DNA from: Pseudomonas sp. KU43P
GTDB lineage: Bacteria; Pseudomonadota; Gammaproteobacteria; Pseudomonadales; Pseudomonadaceae
Reading direction: 5' to 3'
DNA length: 64,000 bases
Assembly: GCF_033095865.1 (NCBI RefSeq)
Contig: NZ_AP019365.1
Coordinates: 1-64,000 of the forward strand
A program made the translations under genes and the position numbers. Below, piece by piece: positions 30,311 through 40,377 of the stretch. Each line of letters begins with the position of its first letter. Position 1 is the first letter of the stretch. The notes under the pieces are model-generated. The model did not search any database and was not told the DNA's origin. It saw nothing but the letters and a program-made list of their open reading frames with translations.

Positions 30311-31288
30311 TCAAGGCAACAAAACAGTCGACCCCACAGTCCGCCGCGCCGACAGCTCGGTCTGCGCCTTGGCCGCCTCACTCAGCGGATACCGCTGCTG
30401 GATATCTACCACCAGCTTGCCACTGCCAATCATGGCAAACAGATCATCCGCCATGGCCTGGGTGTTCTCGGCATTGTTGGCATAGCCGGCCAAGGTCGGC
30501 CGGGTGACATACAGCGAGCCCTTCTGCGACAGGATCCCCAGGTTCACCCCGGTCACCGCGCCGGACGCATTGCCAAAGCTCACCATCAACCCGCGCGGCT
30601 GCAGGCAGTCGAGCGAGGTCAACCAGGTGTCGGCGCCCACGCCGTCATACACCACCGGGCATTTCTTGCCGTCGGTCAGCTCCAGCACGCGCTTGGCCAC
30701 GTCTTCGCGGCTGTAGTCGATGGTCGCCCACGCCCCCAGTGCCTTGGCTCGCTCGGCCTTCTCGGTGGAGCTCACCGTACCGATCAGCTTGGCGCCGAGT
30801 GCCTTGGCCCATTGGCACGCCAGCGAGCCGACGCCCCCGGCCGCGGCGTGGAACAGGATCACATCGCCCGGCTGCACGGCGTAGGTCTGCTTGAGCAGGT
30901 ACTGCACGGTCAAACCCTTGAGCATCACTGCCGCTGCCTGCTCGAAGCTGATGTTGTCGGGCAGTTTCACCAGGTTGGCTTCGGGCAGCGTGTGCACTTC
31001 GCTGTAGGCGCCTAGCGGGCCGACGGCATAGGCGACGCGGTCACCCACTTTCAGGCGGGAAACGCCCTCACCCACCGCCTCGACCACCCCAGCGCCTTCG
31101 GTGCCCAGGCCAGACGGCAGTGCGGGTGGTGCGTACAGCCCGCTGCGGAAATAGGTGTCGATGAAGTTCAAGCCCACCGCATGGTTGCGCACGCGCACTT
31201 GCTGCGGGCCGGGCGCTACCGGGTCGAACTCCACAAGCTGCAGCACTTCCGGGCCGCCATGCTGGCTGAACTGGATACGCTTGGCCAT
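30311..31288 (-). CDS. NADPH:quinone oxidoreductase (zinc-independent MDR family)
   Basis: The 325-residue medium-chain dehydrogenase/reductase reduces quinones with NADPH. The chosen ATG (MAKRIQFSQHGGPEVLQLVE) follows a CAGGAG site; the longer frame has no site. Family motifs are VGLNFIDTYFRSGLY, the quinone oxidoreductase signature around VMLKGLTVQYLLKQTY and the NADPH-binding HAAAGGVGSLACQWAK. No structural zinc cysteines are present. It is divergent from hemF. Confidence 0.93.
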   Translation of the reverse strand: MAKRIQFSQHGGPEVLQLVEFDPVAPGPQQVRVRNHAVGLNFIDTYFRSGLYAPPALPSGLGTEGAGVVEAVGEGVSRLKVGDRVAYAVGPLGAYSEVHTLPEANLVKLPDNISFEQAAAVMLKGLTVQYLLKQTYAVQPGDVILFHAAAGGVGSLACQWAKALGAKLIGTVSSTEKAERAKALGAWATIDYSREDVAKRVLELTDGKKCPVVYDGVGADTWLTSLDCLQPRGLMVSFGNASGAVTGVNLGILSQKGSLYVTRPTLAGYANNAENTQAMADDLFAMIGSGKLVVDIQQRYPLSEAAKAQTELSARRTVGSTVLLP

Positions 31289-31344
31289 CTCGCACTCCTG
31301 TTGTCGGGATCGGGAAAGGCCTTCTATCGGACGCCTTTGCTTGA

Positions 31345-32334
<990 letters not shown>

Positions 32335-32338
32335 GCCC

Positions 32339-32347
32339 TGTGGATAA
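32339..32347 (-). promoter_or_regulatory. DnaA box between hemF and aroE
   Basis: A perfect box (TGTGGATAA on plus) starts 5 bp after the hemF stop and ends 13 bp before the aroE ATG, just upstream of its AGGAG ribosome site. Confidence 0.6.
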
Positions 32348-32360
32348 CCGAGGAGCCCCC

Positions 32361-33185
32361 ATGGACCAGTACGTCGTTTTCGGCAACCCCATCGGCCACA
32401 GCAAGTCGCCGTTGATTCACCGGCTGTTCGCCGAGCAGACCGGACAGGACCTGGAATACACCACCCTGCTGGCGCCGCTGGACGAGTTCAGCGACTGCGC
32501 CCGCGGCTTCTTCAAGCAAGGCAGCGGCGCCAACGTGACCGTGCCATTCAAGGAAGAGGCCTATCGCCTGTGCGACAGCCTCACCCCACGCGCGCAGCGT
32601 GCTGGCGCGGTGAATACCTTGAGCAAGCTGGCTGACGGCACGTTGCAGGGCGACAACACCGACGGCGCCGGCCTGGTACGTGACCTGACGGTGAACGCCG
32701 GGGTCGAGCTGACCGGCAAGCGCATTCTCATCCTGGGTGCCGGTGGTGCGGTGCGTGGTGTGCTGGAACCGATCCTGGCGCTGGACCCGCAGTCGCTGGT
32801 GGTCGCCAACCGCACCGTGGAAAAGGCCGAGCAGCTGGCGCGCGAGTTCTCCGAGCTGGGGCCGGTGGTAGCGAGTGGCTACAGCTGGTTGCAGGAGCCG
32901 GTGGACGTGATCATCAATGCCACTTCGGCGAGCCTGTCTGGCGAGTTGCCGCCGATTGCCGAAAGCCTGGTCGAGGCTGGGCGCACGGTGTGCTACGACA
33001 TGATGTATGGCAAAGAGCCGACGCCGTTTTGCCAGTGGGCCAGTAAACTCGGGGCGGCGAAGGTGCTGGATGGGCTGGGGATGCTGGCTGAGCAGGCGGC
33101 CGAGGCGTTCTTTATCTGGCGTGGGGTACGGCCGGATACGGGGCCGGTGTTGGACGAGCTGCGTCGGCAATTGGCCCGCGGTTGA
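32361..33185 (+). CDS. aroE: Shikimate dehydrogenase
   Basis: AroE reduces 3-dehydroshikimate to shikimate with NADPH. The 274-residue product starts [20 protein letters not shown], with the substrate-binding SKS motif, after an AGGAG site. It has [15 protein letters not shown] with the catalytic Lys, [12 protein letters not shown], and the NADP-binding motif [16 protein letters not shown] followed by VANRTVEKA. The conserved tail [19 protein letters not shown] is present. It probably shares a transcript with hemF. Confidence 0.98.
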   Translation: MDQYVVFGNPIGHSKSPLIHRLFAEQTGQDLEYTTLLAPLDEFSDCARGFFKQGSGANVTVPFKEEAYRLCDSLTPRAQRAGAVNTLSKLADGTLQGDNTDGAGLVRDLTVNAGVELTGKRILILGAGGAVRGVLEPILALDPQSLVVANRTVEKAEQLAREFSELGPVVASGYSWLQEPVDVIINATSASLSGELPPIAESLVEAGRTVCYDMMYGKEPTPFCQWASKLGAAKVLDGLGMLAEQAAEAFFIWRGVRPDTGPVLDELRRQLARG

Positions 33186-33191
33186 GAATCT

Positions 33192-33210
33192 GGGGCCGCA
33201 AAGCGGCCCC
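33192..33210. terminator. GC-rich hairpin after aroE
   Basis: GGGGCCGC-AAA-GCGGCCCC is a perfect 8-bp stem between the convergent ends of aroE and the SulP gene, without a T run. Similar hairpins follow DUF1161 (45596-45614) and the aminopeptidase gene (47666-47683). Confidence 0.6.
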
Positions 33211-33215
33211 CGTCA

Positions 33216-34781
33216 TCACTCAGCGAATTGAATGGGGCACAGCTCCACCCCCTCCAGCTTCTGCAATTCCTCGATCACCTGCGGCCTGGCCCGCTGCAAC
33301 GTCAAACTGCCCCCCGCGCGCCGCAACCGCCGCGCCTCCCGGTGCAACATATCCACACCCGAATAATCGATGAAGTTCACCTGCCGCGCATCGATCACCA
33401 CGTGCGGCCCCTGGCAGCGCTGCAAACGCACCTGCAGGTAATGCGCTGCGCCGAAGAAGATCGACCCGCCCACTCGCAATACATCGGCCTGCCCTTCCCT
33501 GCTCTGCTGCACCCGTGGCCGAGACGTGCGCTTGAGGTAGAAGAACAGCGACGCCAGCACCCCCGCATAAATGGCCGTCTGCAGCTCCAGCAACAAGGTT
33601 GCCGCTGCGGTCAGCGCCATCACCAGGAACTCCGACCGGCTGACCCGGAACAGCGCACGAATCGCCCGGTGGTCCACCAGCCCCCAGCAGATCAGTAAAA
33701 TGCTGCCGGCCATGGCCGGGATCGGCAGGTGCGCGATCAAGCCGGCCCCGGTCACCGCGAACAATGCCACCCAAAGGGCCGAGAACACACCAGCCAGCGG
33801 CGAACGGGCTCCGGCGTCGTAGCTCAGGCCCGAGCGGGTGAACGAGCCGGAAGACAGATAGCCAGAGAAGAATGCGCCAACGATGTTCGACAGGCCCTGA
33901 GCGCGAATTTCCTGATCGGCGTCGATCAGTTGCTCCGAGCGCGCCGACAGCGAGCGGGCGATCGACAGGCTGGTCACCAGGCCAAGCATGCCGACCGCAA
34001 CGGCACTGGGCAGCAGGCGCAGAATCAGTTCCAGGTCCAGCAACGGCAGTGGGCTGAGCGGCGGCAGTTGGCCAGTGAAAGCCGGTACCCGGGCTACATG
34101 GCCGAAGAAGCCCGGCATCAGCCAGGCGAACAGACTGACCAGCACCAGGCTTATCAACAGGCTCGGCCAGCGTGGGCGCCAGAGCTTGAAGGCCATGCCG
34201 ATGACCACGGTGGCCAGGCCAAGCAGCAGCGAAGGCAGGTCTACTTCACCGGCGTGGCTGGCCAGGTCCTGTACGGTCTTAAGAGCCGTCGCCTGGCTTG
34301 GCAGGTCCATGCCCAGCAGGTTGGGCAACTGGCCGAGGGCGATGACGATGGCCGCGCCGAGGGTGAACCCGAGCACCACCGAATGGGAAACGAAATTGAC
34401 CAGCGCGCCGAAGCGCAGCAGGCCGAGCAGCAATTGGAAGATGCCACCGAGGAAGGTCAACAGCAGCACCAGCGTGATGTAGTCGCTGCTCCCGGCCACG
34501 GCCAAGGGGCTGATGCTGGCGTAGAGGACGATTGAGATCGCGGCGGTCGGGCCGCAGATCAGGTGCCAGGAGGAGCCCCACAAGCAGGCCACCAGCACCG
34601 GCACGATGGCAGCGTACAGGCCGTACTCGGCGGGCAGGCCGGCGATCAGGGCGTAGGCGATCGATTGTGGCAGGGCGAGGATCGCACCGCTCAGGCCCAC
34701 CAGCAGATCCTGGCGCAGGCTGCGGCCCGATTGGCGGGGCAGCCAGGTGAGGAAGGGCAGCAGGTGAGTCAGGTGAATCAT
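33216..34781 (-). CDS. SulP family anion transporter with STAS domain
   Basis: The chosen start MIHLTHLLPFLTWLPRQSGR gives 521 residues. The longer frame reads through a REP element and is rejected. The hydrophobic transporter core has LPQSIAYALIAGLPAEYGLY (SulP signature), and SSGSFTRSGLSYDAGARSPL mid-way. A cytoplasmic STAS domain occupies about residues 410-521 (VDARQVNFIDYSGVDMLHRE). The substrate is probably sulfate or another anion. Downstream of choX and betC, it may handle sulfate released from choline sulfate, but a REP pair intervenes. Confidence 0.88.
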   Translation of the reverse strand: MIHLTHLLPFLTWLPRQSGRSLRQDLLVGLSGAILALPQSIAYALIAGLPAEYGLYAAIVPVLVACLWGSSWHLICGPTAAISIVLYASISPLAVAGSSDYITLVLLLTFLGGIFQLLLGLLRFGALVNFVSHSVVLGFTLGAAIVIALGQLPNLLGMDLPSQATALKTVQDLASHAGEVDLPSLLLGLATVVIGMAFKLWRPRWPSLLISLVLVSLFAWLMPGFFGHVARVPAFTGQLPPLSPLPLLDLELILRLLPSAVAVGMLGLVTSLSIARSLSARSEQLIDADQEIRAQGLSNIVGAFFSGYLSSGSFTRSGLSYDAGARSPLAGVFSALWVALFAVTGAGLIAHLPIPAMAGSILLICWGLVDHRAIRALFRVSRSEFLVMALTAAATLLLELQTAIYAGVLASLFFYLKRTSRPRVQQSREGQADVLRVGGSIFFGAAHYLQVRLQRCQGPHVVIDARQVNFIDYSGVDMLHREARRLRRAGGSLTLQRARPQVIEELQKLEGVELCPIQFAE

Positions 34782-34818
34782 CGGGTAACTCGCATTGGGT
34801 TCTTGTGCGGGTTGGAGC

Positions 34819-34903
34819 GGCCTCATCGCCGGCAAGCCGGCTCCCACAGATACAGCAGTGTGTGAAATCCCTGTGGGAGCCGGCTTGCCGGCGATGAGGC
34901 CGC
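34819..34903. repeat. Paired REP element, long perfect form
   Basis: GCCTCATCGCCGGCAAGCCG continues through GCTCCCACAG, and the exact complement returns from 34871 to 34900. The arms are 30 nt each around a 20-nt centre. It lies between the SulP start and the choX end. Confidence 0.92.
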
Positions 34904-34911
34904 TACAGGTT

Positions 34912-35820
34912 CTACAAATCCAGGGCACTGCCTCCAGCCAGGGTAGTCACCCCAGCCAACCAACCCTCGACTACCTGGGGATTCGCCTTGACCCAAGCCT
35001 TGGCCGCCTCATCGAAGCTGATCTTCTTATCCACAACCTCAGCCATGATGCTGTTTTCCATGCCCAAGGTAAATTTCAGGTTGCTCAGCAGCTTAGCCGC
35101 ATTCGGGCAGGCTTGTGGATAACCCTTGCGGGTCAACGTATAGACCTCGCCCTTGCTGCCGAACCACTGCTCCCCACCCGACAGGTAATGCATCTTCAAC
35201 TTCACGTTCATCGGGTGCGGTGTCCAGCCCAGGAAGGTGATGAACTGGTTCTTCTTTACCGCTCGGTCTACCTGCGCCAGCATCGCCTGTTCGCTCGACT
35301 CCACCAGCTTCCATTGGCCGAGGTTGAACTCATTCTTGTCGATGATCTCCTTCAGCGACAAGTTGGCGGGGGCGCCGGAGCCGATCCCGTAAAGCTTCTT
35401 GTCGAAGCGGTCGGCCTGTTTCTGCAGATCGGCAAAATCCTTCACGCCGGCATTCCACACGTAGTCGGGCACCGCTAGGGTGAACTCGGTTCCCTCCAGG
35501 TTGCGCGAGAGCTGCTGAACATCGCCATTGGCGACGAACTTGTCATGAAAGCCCTGCTGCGCCGGCATCCAGTTGCCGAGGAAGGCATCAACCTTGCCGT
35601 CTTTCAGGCCGCCATAGATGATCGGCACCGCCAGGCTGTCGATCTTGACCTGATAGCCCAGGCGCTCCAGGAGCAGGCGGGCAACAGCGTTGGTGGAGGC
35701 AATGTCGCTCCAGCCGGGGTCAGCCAGTTTCACGGTGCTGCATTGCGCGTCGTCGGCGTGGGCCGTGAGGGTAGTCAGGCCGAGGGCCAGGGCGAACACG
35801 GCGGTGGAAAACTTGGGCAT
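34912..35820 (-). CDS. Choline/glycine-betaine-type ABC substrate-binding protein (ChoX-like)
   Basis: This periplasmic solute-binding protein of the OpuAC fold has 302 residues. It has a cleaved signal peptide (MPKFSTAVFALALGLTTLTA, cut near AHA-DD). Ligand-site features typical of ChoX are LADPGWSDIASTNAVARLLL, FLGNWMPAQQGF and FLGWTPHPMNVKLKM, with aromatic residues to cage a quaternary ammonium. It follows betC by 15 bp on the minus strand. No permease or ATPase gene is nearby, so it must use a transporter encoded elsewhere. Two DnaA boxes lie inside. Confidence 0.9.
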   Translation of the reverse strand: MPKFSTAVFALALGLTTLTAHADDAQCSTVKLADPGWSDIASTNAVARLLLERLGYQVKIDSLAVPIIYGGLKDGKVDAFLGNWMPAQQGFHDKFVANGDVQQLSRNLEGTEFTLAVPDYVWNAGVKDFADLQKQADRFDKKLYGIGSGAPANLSLKEIIDKNEFNLGQWKLVESSEQAMLAQVDRAVKKNQFITFLGWTPHPMNVKLKMHYLSGGEQWFGSKGEVYTLTRKGYPQACPNAAKLLSNLKFTLGMENSIMAEVVDKKISFDEAAKAWVKANPQVVEGWLAGVTTLAGGSALDL

Positions 35821-35835
35821 GGCGGCCTCTCTTCA

Positions 35836-37353
35836 TCAATCCATGGGGGCGGGCTGTGGATAACGTGCCTTACGCTCGAGGTCGTCGAGATCGATGTGGT
35901 TGCGCATGTACTGTTGGCTGGCGTCCACCCAGGGTTGGTGGTCCCAGCTTTTCAGCGTGCCGACGGCCAGCGCTTCGGCCACCAGGCGGCGCCGCCGTTG
36001 GCTGGCCAGTACCTGCTGGCGCAGGCTGGGGATATCCCAACGCTGCCGGGCTTCATCGACAAATGCCTGCAGCAGCGCCTGGTGGTCGGGGCTGCCGGTG
36101 AGGTTCTCCCGCTCGTGCGGGTCGCGGTTCAGGTCATAGAGTAGACAGGGGTCCTCTTCGCTGTATACGAACTTGTAGGCGCCGCGACGGATCATCATCA
36201 GCGGGCCGACCGTGCCTTCGGCCATGTACTCGCCAATCACCTCATCGTGCCCGCCCTGCCCTTGCAGATGGCCGAGCAGCGAACGGCCGTCCAGGTGCAG
36301 GGATTTATCCACAGCCCCACCGGCCAGTTCGACCAGGGTCGGTAGCAAGTCGCAGGTCGATACCGAGGCGCTCACCCGCGCTGGGGCAAAGCGTTTTGGC
36401 GCGTGAATCAGCAGTGGCACCCGTGCCGACATCTCGAACCAGTGCATCTTGTACCAGAGCCCGCGCTCGCCAAGCATGTCGCCGTGGTCGCCGGAGAACA
36501 CGATGAGGGTGTCGTCGGCCAGGTTGCACTCTTCCAGGGTCTGCAACAGTTGGCCGATGTTGTCGTCAATGTAGCTGCAGGCGCCGAAGTAGGCGCGGCG
36601 TGCGTCGCGGATCTTGTCCACAGGCACAGGCTTGTTCCACAGGTCGTAGACCTTGAGCAGGCGTTGGGAGTGTGGGTCGAGTTCTGCCTGGCTGAATTCG
36701 GCCCGGGGCATGGGGATATCCACACCTTCGTAGCGATCCCAGTAGCGCCTGGGGATGGTGTACGGGTCGTGCGGGTGGGTCATGGACACGGTCAGGCAGA
36801 ACGGTCGGCCATCGTTTTCGCGCACATGGTCGTAGAGGTACTGGCGGGCTTTGAACACCACTTCTTCGTCGAAATCCAGCTGGTTGGTGCGCACGCAAGG
36901 GCCGGCCTGCAGCACCGACGACATGTTGTGGTACCAGCTCGGGCGTTCGTCCGGGGCGTCCCAGTTGACTGCCCAGCCGTAGTCGGCAGGGTAGATATCG
37001 CTGGTCAGTCGCTGTTCGTAGCCGTGCAGCTGGTCCGGGCCGCAGAAATGCATCTTGCCTGACAGCGCCGTGCGGTAGCCGAGGCGGCGCAGGTAGTGGG
37101 CGTAAGTCGGGATGTCGGCGGGGAAGTCGGCGGCGTTGTCGTAGGCGCCGATGCGGCTGGGCAGCTGGCCGCTGACCAGGGTGAAGCGGGACGGCGCGCA
37201 CAAGGGGCTGTTGCAGTAGGCCGAATCGAACACCACTGCCTGTTCGGCCAGGCGGCTCAGGTGCGGCATCTGGATGGGGGATGGGGCGTAGATGGGCAAC
37301 AGCGGGGCGGCCATCTGGTCGGCCATGATGAACAGGATATTCGGGCGCGTCAT
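35836..37353 (-). CDS. betC: Choline-sulfatase
   Basis: BetC hydrolyses choline-O-sulfate to choline and sulfate. The 505-residue sulfatase starts MTRPNILFIMADQMAAPLLP, with metal-binding Asp. The formylglycine motif is NSPLCAPSRFTLVSGQLPS (C-A-P-S-R). FSGDHGDMLGERGLWYKMHW carries further metal ligands, and the choline-sulfatase C-terminal extension is present. It is divergent from a LysR gene and followed by the ChoX-like gene. DnaA boxes occur at 35855 and 36305. Confidence 0.96.
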   Translation of the reverse strand: MTRPNILFIMADQMAAPLLPIYAPSPIQMPHLSRLAEQAVVFDSAYCNSPLCAPSRFTLVSGQLPSRIGAYDNAADFPADIPTYAHYLRRLGYRTALSGKMHFCGPDQLHGYEQRLTSDIYPADYGWAVNWDAPDERPSWYHNMSSVLQAGPCVRTNQLDFDEEVVFKARQYLYDHVRENDGRPFCLTVSMTHPHDPYTIPRRYWDRYEGVDIPMPRAEFSQAELDPHSQRLLKVYDLWNKPVPVDKIRDARRAYFGACSYIDDNIGQLLQTLEECNLADDTLIVFSGDHGDMLGERGLWYKMHWFEMSARVPLLIHAPKRFAPARVSASVSTCDLLPTLVELAGGAVDKSLHLDGRSLLGHLQGQGGHDEVIGEYMAEGTVGPLMMIRRGAYKFVYSEEDPCLLYDLNRDPHERENLTGSPDHQALLQAFVDEARQRWDIPSLRQQVLASQRRRRLVAEALAVGTLKSWDHQPWVDASQQYMRNHIDLDDLERKARYPQPAPMD

Positions 37354-37462
37354 GGGAGGCTTCCATTGTTTGGGGTTATGCGAACCGCTTGCCTATCAAG
37401 ATGCGACTGTGGCTAACATGGGTAAAGCCCATGGCGGGCAATGACTGGGATTAGCCAAGCTT

Positions 37463-38362
37463 ATGTTTGATCACCTTGCCCACCTGTCACTGGATGCCTT
37501 GCGCGTGTTCGAGGCTGCTGCCCGCCTGCGCGGTTTCACCGCCGCTGCCCTTGAACTGGGCACCACGCAGCCGGCAGTGAGCCAGCAGGTCAAGCGCCTG
37601 GAAGCACAACTTGGTACGCGCTTGTTCGACCGTATCTACCGAGGCATCGAACTGACCGAAGCGGGCCAGTTACTGTTCGATCAGGTGCATCAGGGCTTGC
37701 AGGCCATGGACGATGGCATTGCCTCAGTCAGCGGGCGCGGCCAGCGGGAAGTGCTGCAGGTGGCAACCGACTTTGCCTTTGCGGCGTTCTGGCTGATGCC
37801 GCGTCTGCAGCGCTTTCATGAGGCTTATCCACAGGTGGATGTGAGCCTGGTGACGGGCGAGCGCAGCCAGGCCATGCTGCGGCCGGATATCGACGTGGCG
37901 GTGCTGTTTGGCGATGGGCGATTTCATCAGGGCGAGAGCCGGTGGCTGTTCGATGAGGAAGTCTTTCCCGTCTGCAGCCCTCGGCTAATTCATGGCAAAC
38001 CCTTGTCAGCCGCGGCTTTGCAGCGTTTTCCGTTGCTTCATTTGCGTGGCGAACAGGCCAGCCGCTGGTTCGATTGGGCGGGCGTGTTTCGCGGGTTTGG
38101 AGTGACCAGCCCGCCTCCGCCGGGGCAGTTGCGGTTCGATAACTACACCTTGCTGATCCAGGCGGCGATTGCTGGGCAGGGGATGGCGATTGGCTGGGGG
38201 CATCTGGTGGATGGGTTGGTGGAGCAAGGGTTGTTGTGCCGCCCTTTGGAGGGGAGTTTGCGGTCCAAGCGGGGGTATTACGCGGTGCTGCCGCCGCGCA
38301 AGCGGCGGGGGGCGCTGATCGAGCGGTTCGTGGACTGGCTGGAGCAGGAGCGGGGGCTGTGA
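37463..38362 (+). CDS. LysR regulator of choline-sulfate utilisation
   Basis: The 299-residue LysR protein (MFDHLAHLSLDALRVFEAAA, then ELGTTQPAVSQQVKRLEAQL) resembles the GcvA-like subgroup. It is divergent from betC with a 109-bp shared control region, the usual position for the regulator of betC-choX. A DnaA box lies in its coding sequence at 37825-37833. The inducer is presumably choline sulfate or choline, by context. Confidence 0.88.
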   Translation: MFDHLAHLSLDALRVFEAAARLRGFTAAALELGTTQPAVSQQVKRLEAQLGTRLFDRIYRGIELTEAGQLLFDQVHQGLQAMDDGIASVSGRGQREVLQVATDFAFAAFWLMPRLQRFHEAYPQVDVSLVTGERSQAMLRPDIDVAVLFGDGRFHQGESRWLFDEEVFPVCSPRLIHGKPLSAAALQRFPLLHLRGEQASRWFDWAGVFRGFGVTSPPPPGQLRFDNYTLLIQAAIAGQGMAIGWGHLVDGLVEQGLLCRPLEGSLRSKRGYYAVLPPRKRRGALIERFVDWLEQERGL

Positions 38363-38377
38363 TGGGGGCTGCTGAGC

Positions 38378-38463
38378 AGCCCATCGCCGGCAAGCCGGCT
38401 CCCACAGGTTCACCACAGGCTTTGAAAGCGCTGTAGGAGCCGGCTTGCCGGCGATGAGGCCTC
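38378..38463. repeat. Paired REP element
   Basis: CATCGCCGGCAAGCCGGCTC (38382-38401) faces GAGCCGGCTTGCCGGCGATG (38437-38456). It lies between the LysR stop and the convergent reductase-like gene, whose last codons touch its edge. Confidence 0.9.
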
Positions 38464-39082
38464 AGGATACGAAGTTCAGATGCTCGCCCCGGTGCAGCCC
38501 CAGCTCCAGCATGTCGACCATCCCCGCCGCCACCCCGGCCAAGCGCCGCAGTGGCGCATCCAGCTCCGGCTCCACCGTGCCGCTGGCCGTGCGAAAGTGC
38601 TCCATGCCCATGCCAGGCCAATCCGCTGGCGCATTGATCAGCGTCCAGTGCAAGGCACTGCGCTGCAGCGCATCGACCACCTGGTCCGCCCCGACGCGCT
38701 GTTCATCACTGTAGCGGCCTGGCGTATCCAGCACGGCAAAATCGCCCACCAGCAATAGCTGGCGTATAGTCGTGCGGCCAAGCCCGGCAATCAGCGCTTC
38801 GCTCATGCGCCATTGGGCCGGCAGGTCTCCGGGCGCCAGCGCAGACAGCAGGGCGATTACCGCCGAGCCGCCTGCGGCGCCCTGCTCCGCCTGGTCAGCA
38901 CTCGCCAGCCCGCCTATCTTGAAATGCAGACCGGGACGCGGGGCATGGCGATTGAGGTCGTCGACCACCGCCGTGACCTCATGCTGGCGCGACAGCAGCT
39001 CGACCATCAGGGCACTGCCCAGGCTGCTTTCAGCCCCGAACAGCACCAGTTTGAACACTGGGGTTTCGGCATTTTTCACCAC
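38462..39082 (-). CDS. NAD(P)-binding Rossmann-fold protein (NmrA/YwnB-like)
   Basis: The 206-residue protein has the nucleotide-binding start FKLVLFGAESSLGSALMVEL and a segment VIALLSALAPG like atypical short-chain dehydrogenases. QLLLVGDFAVLDTPGR follows, with no classical YxxxK catalytic pair evident. It may be a sensor or reductase; its substrate is unknown. Two consecutive GTG codons (39082 and 39079) could start it after a GGGAG site. It is divergent from the DOPA-dioxygenase-like gene. Confidence 0.7.
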   Translation of the reverse strand: MVKNAETPVFKLVLFGAESSLGSALMVELLSRQHEVTAVVDDLNRHAPRPGLHFKIGGLASADQAEQGAAGGSAVIALLSALAPGDLPAQWRMSEALIAGLGRTTIRQLLLVGDFAVLDTPGRYSDEQRVGADQVVDALQRSALHWTLINAPADWPGMGMEHFRTASGTVEPELDAPLRRLAGVAAGMVDMLELGLHRGEHLNFVS

Positions 39083-39131
39083 GTCACTCCCTTCGCAGGT
39101 GGTGATGGTTTGACCGCAATCAGGAGTTATC

Positions 39132-39464
39132 GTGCAGAGGATAAAGGGCTACCACGCCCACGTTTACTATGACGCTAGCACCCTCGATCAGGCCCGTGAG
39201 CTGTGCGAGGAAGCGATGCGGCTGTTTCCCGTTACCATGGGTCGTATGCACCAGAAGCCGGTAGGGCCGCACCCCGACTGGAGCTGCCAGCTGGCGTTCG
39301 GGCCGGAGGTGGTGGGGGTGGTGTTGCCGTGGTTGGCGTTGTATCGGAAGGGGTTGGTGGTGTTTCTGCATCCGCTGACCGGGGATGAGCTGGCGGATCA
39401 CCGGGATCATGCGATCTGGATGGGGGCCGTGCGGCCTTTGGATCTGTCGATCTTTGAGGAATAG
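39132..39464 (+). CDS. DOPA 4,5-dioxygenase family protein
   Basis: The 110-residue protein starts at GTG after an AGGAG site. It has HAHVYYDASTLDQARELCEE near the N-terminus and KPVGPHPDWSCQLAF, then VFLHPLTGDELADHRDHAIW. This His pattern fits the short bacterial DOPA-dioxygenase-like family. The physiological substrate in pseudomonads is unknown. Confidence 0.85.
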   Translation: MQRIKGYHAHVYYDASTLDQARELCEEAMRLFPVTMGRMHQKPVGPHPDWSCQLAFGPEVVGVVLPWLALYRKGLVVFLHPLTGDELADHRDHAIWMGAVRPLDLSIFEE

Positions 39465-39478
39465 GTTGGTTTTGCTGG

Positions 39479-39561
39479 CCTTATCGCCGGCAAGCCGGCT
39501 TCCACAGTGGGCATGTGCAGCCCTAACCCTGTGGGAGCCGGCTTGCTGGCGATGAAGGCGA
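39479..39561. repeat. Paired REP element
   Basis: TTATCGCCGGCAAGCCGGCT (39481-39500) faces AGCCGGCTTGCTGGCGATGA (39537-39556), with one arm mutated. It lies between the dioxygenase-like gene and the convergent trpA. Confidence 0.85.
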
Positions 39562-39567
39562 CGCGGA

Positions 39568-40377
39568 TCAGCGGCGAGCGCCGCGCACCCCTTCAGCCAA
39601 GGCCGAGCACAGGCTCAATACATCGCCAACGGCCTGATCGGCATCTTTGGCCTGGGCAATTTTGTCGACCAGCGCCGAGCCCACCACCACACCGTCGGCC
39701 AACCGCGCGATCGCCGCAGCCTGCTCCGGCGTACGAATACCGAAACCAACGCTGATCGGCAGGTCGGTATGCCGGCGCAGACGGGTGATCGCCTCGGTCA
39801 CATGTTCGGTAGTCGCCGAACCGGCCCCGGTCACACCGGCCACCGACACGTAGTAAACGAACCCGGAGCTGCGCTCCAGCACGCGCGGCAGGCGCGCATC
39901 GTCGGTGGTCGGGGTGGTCAGGCGAATGAAATCGATGCCGGATGCCTGGGCTGGGGTGGCCAGTTCGGCGTCGTGCTCCGGTGGCAGGTCGACGATGATC
40001 AGGCCATCGACACCGGCCGCTTTCGCTTCAGCGACGAACTTTTCCACGCCAAAGCGGTGGATCGGGTTGTAGTAGCCCATCAGCACGATCGGCGTGGCCT
40101 GGTTGCCCACGCGGAATTCACGCACCATCTGCAGGGTCTTGGCCAGCGTCTGACCGGCTTCCAGTGCGCGCAGGGTGGCGAGCTGGATGGCCACGCCATC
40201 GGCCATCGGATCGGTGAACGGCATGCCCAGTTCGATCACGTCGGCACCGGCAGCCGGCAGGCCCTTGAGGATCTGCAGCGAGGCGTCGTAGCCAGGGTCA
40301 CCGGCGGTGACGAAGGTGACCAGGGCAGCGCGGCCTTCGGCCTTCAGCTCGGCGAAGCGTTGTTCAAGACGGCTCAT
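39568..40377 (-). CDS. trpA: Tryptophan synthase alpha chain
   Basis: TrpA cleaves indole-3-glycerol phosphate to indole, which is channelled to TrpB. The 269-residue product has the signature [19 protein letters not shown] (with the catalytic Glu), the catalytic Asp in [11 protein letters not shown], and [16 protein letters not shown]. Its start overlaps the trpB stop (ATGA), as is normal for trpBA. Confidence 0.98.
   Translation of the reverse strand: MSRLEQRFAELKAEGRAALVTFVTAGDPGYDASLQILKGLPAAGADVIELGMPFTDPMADGVAIQLATLRALEAGQTLAKTLQMVREFRVGNQATPIVLMGYYNPIHRFGVEKFVAEAKAAGVDGLIIVDLPPEHDAELATPAQASGIDFIRLTTPTTDDARLPRVLERSSGFVYYVSVAGVTGAGSATTEHVTEAITRLRRHTDLPISVGFGIRTPEQAAAIARLADGVVVGSALVDKIAQAKDADQAVGDVLSLCSALAEGVRGARR

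Noticed and set aside
34782..34928. Upstream extension of the first SulP frame
   Set aside because: It reads through a REP pair and into the end of choX; the family start is at 34781.
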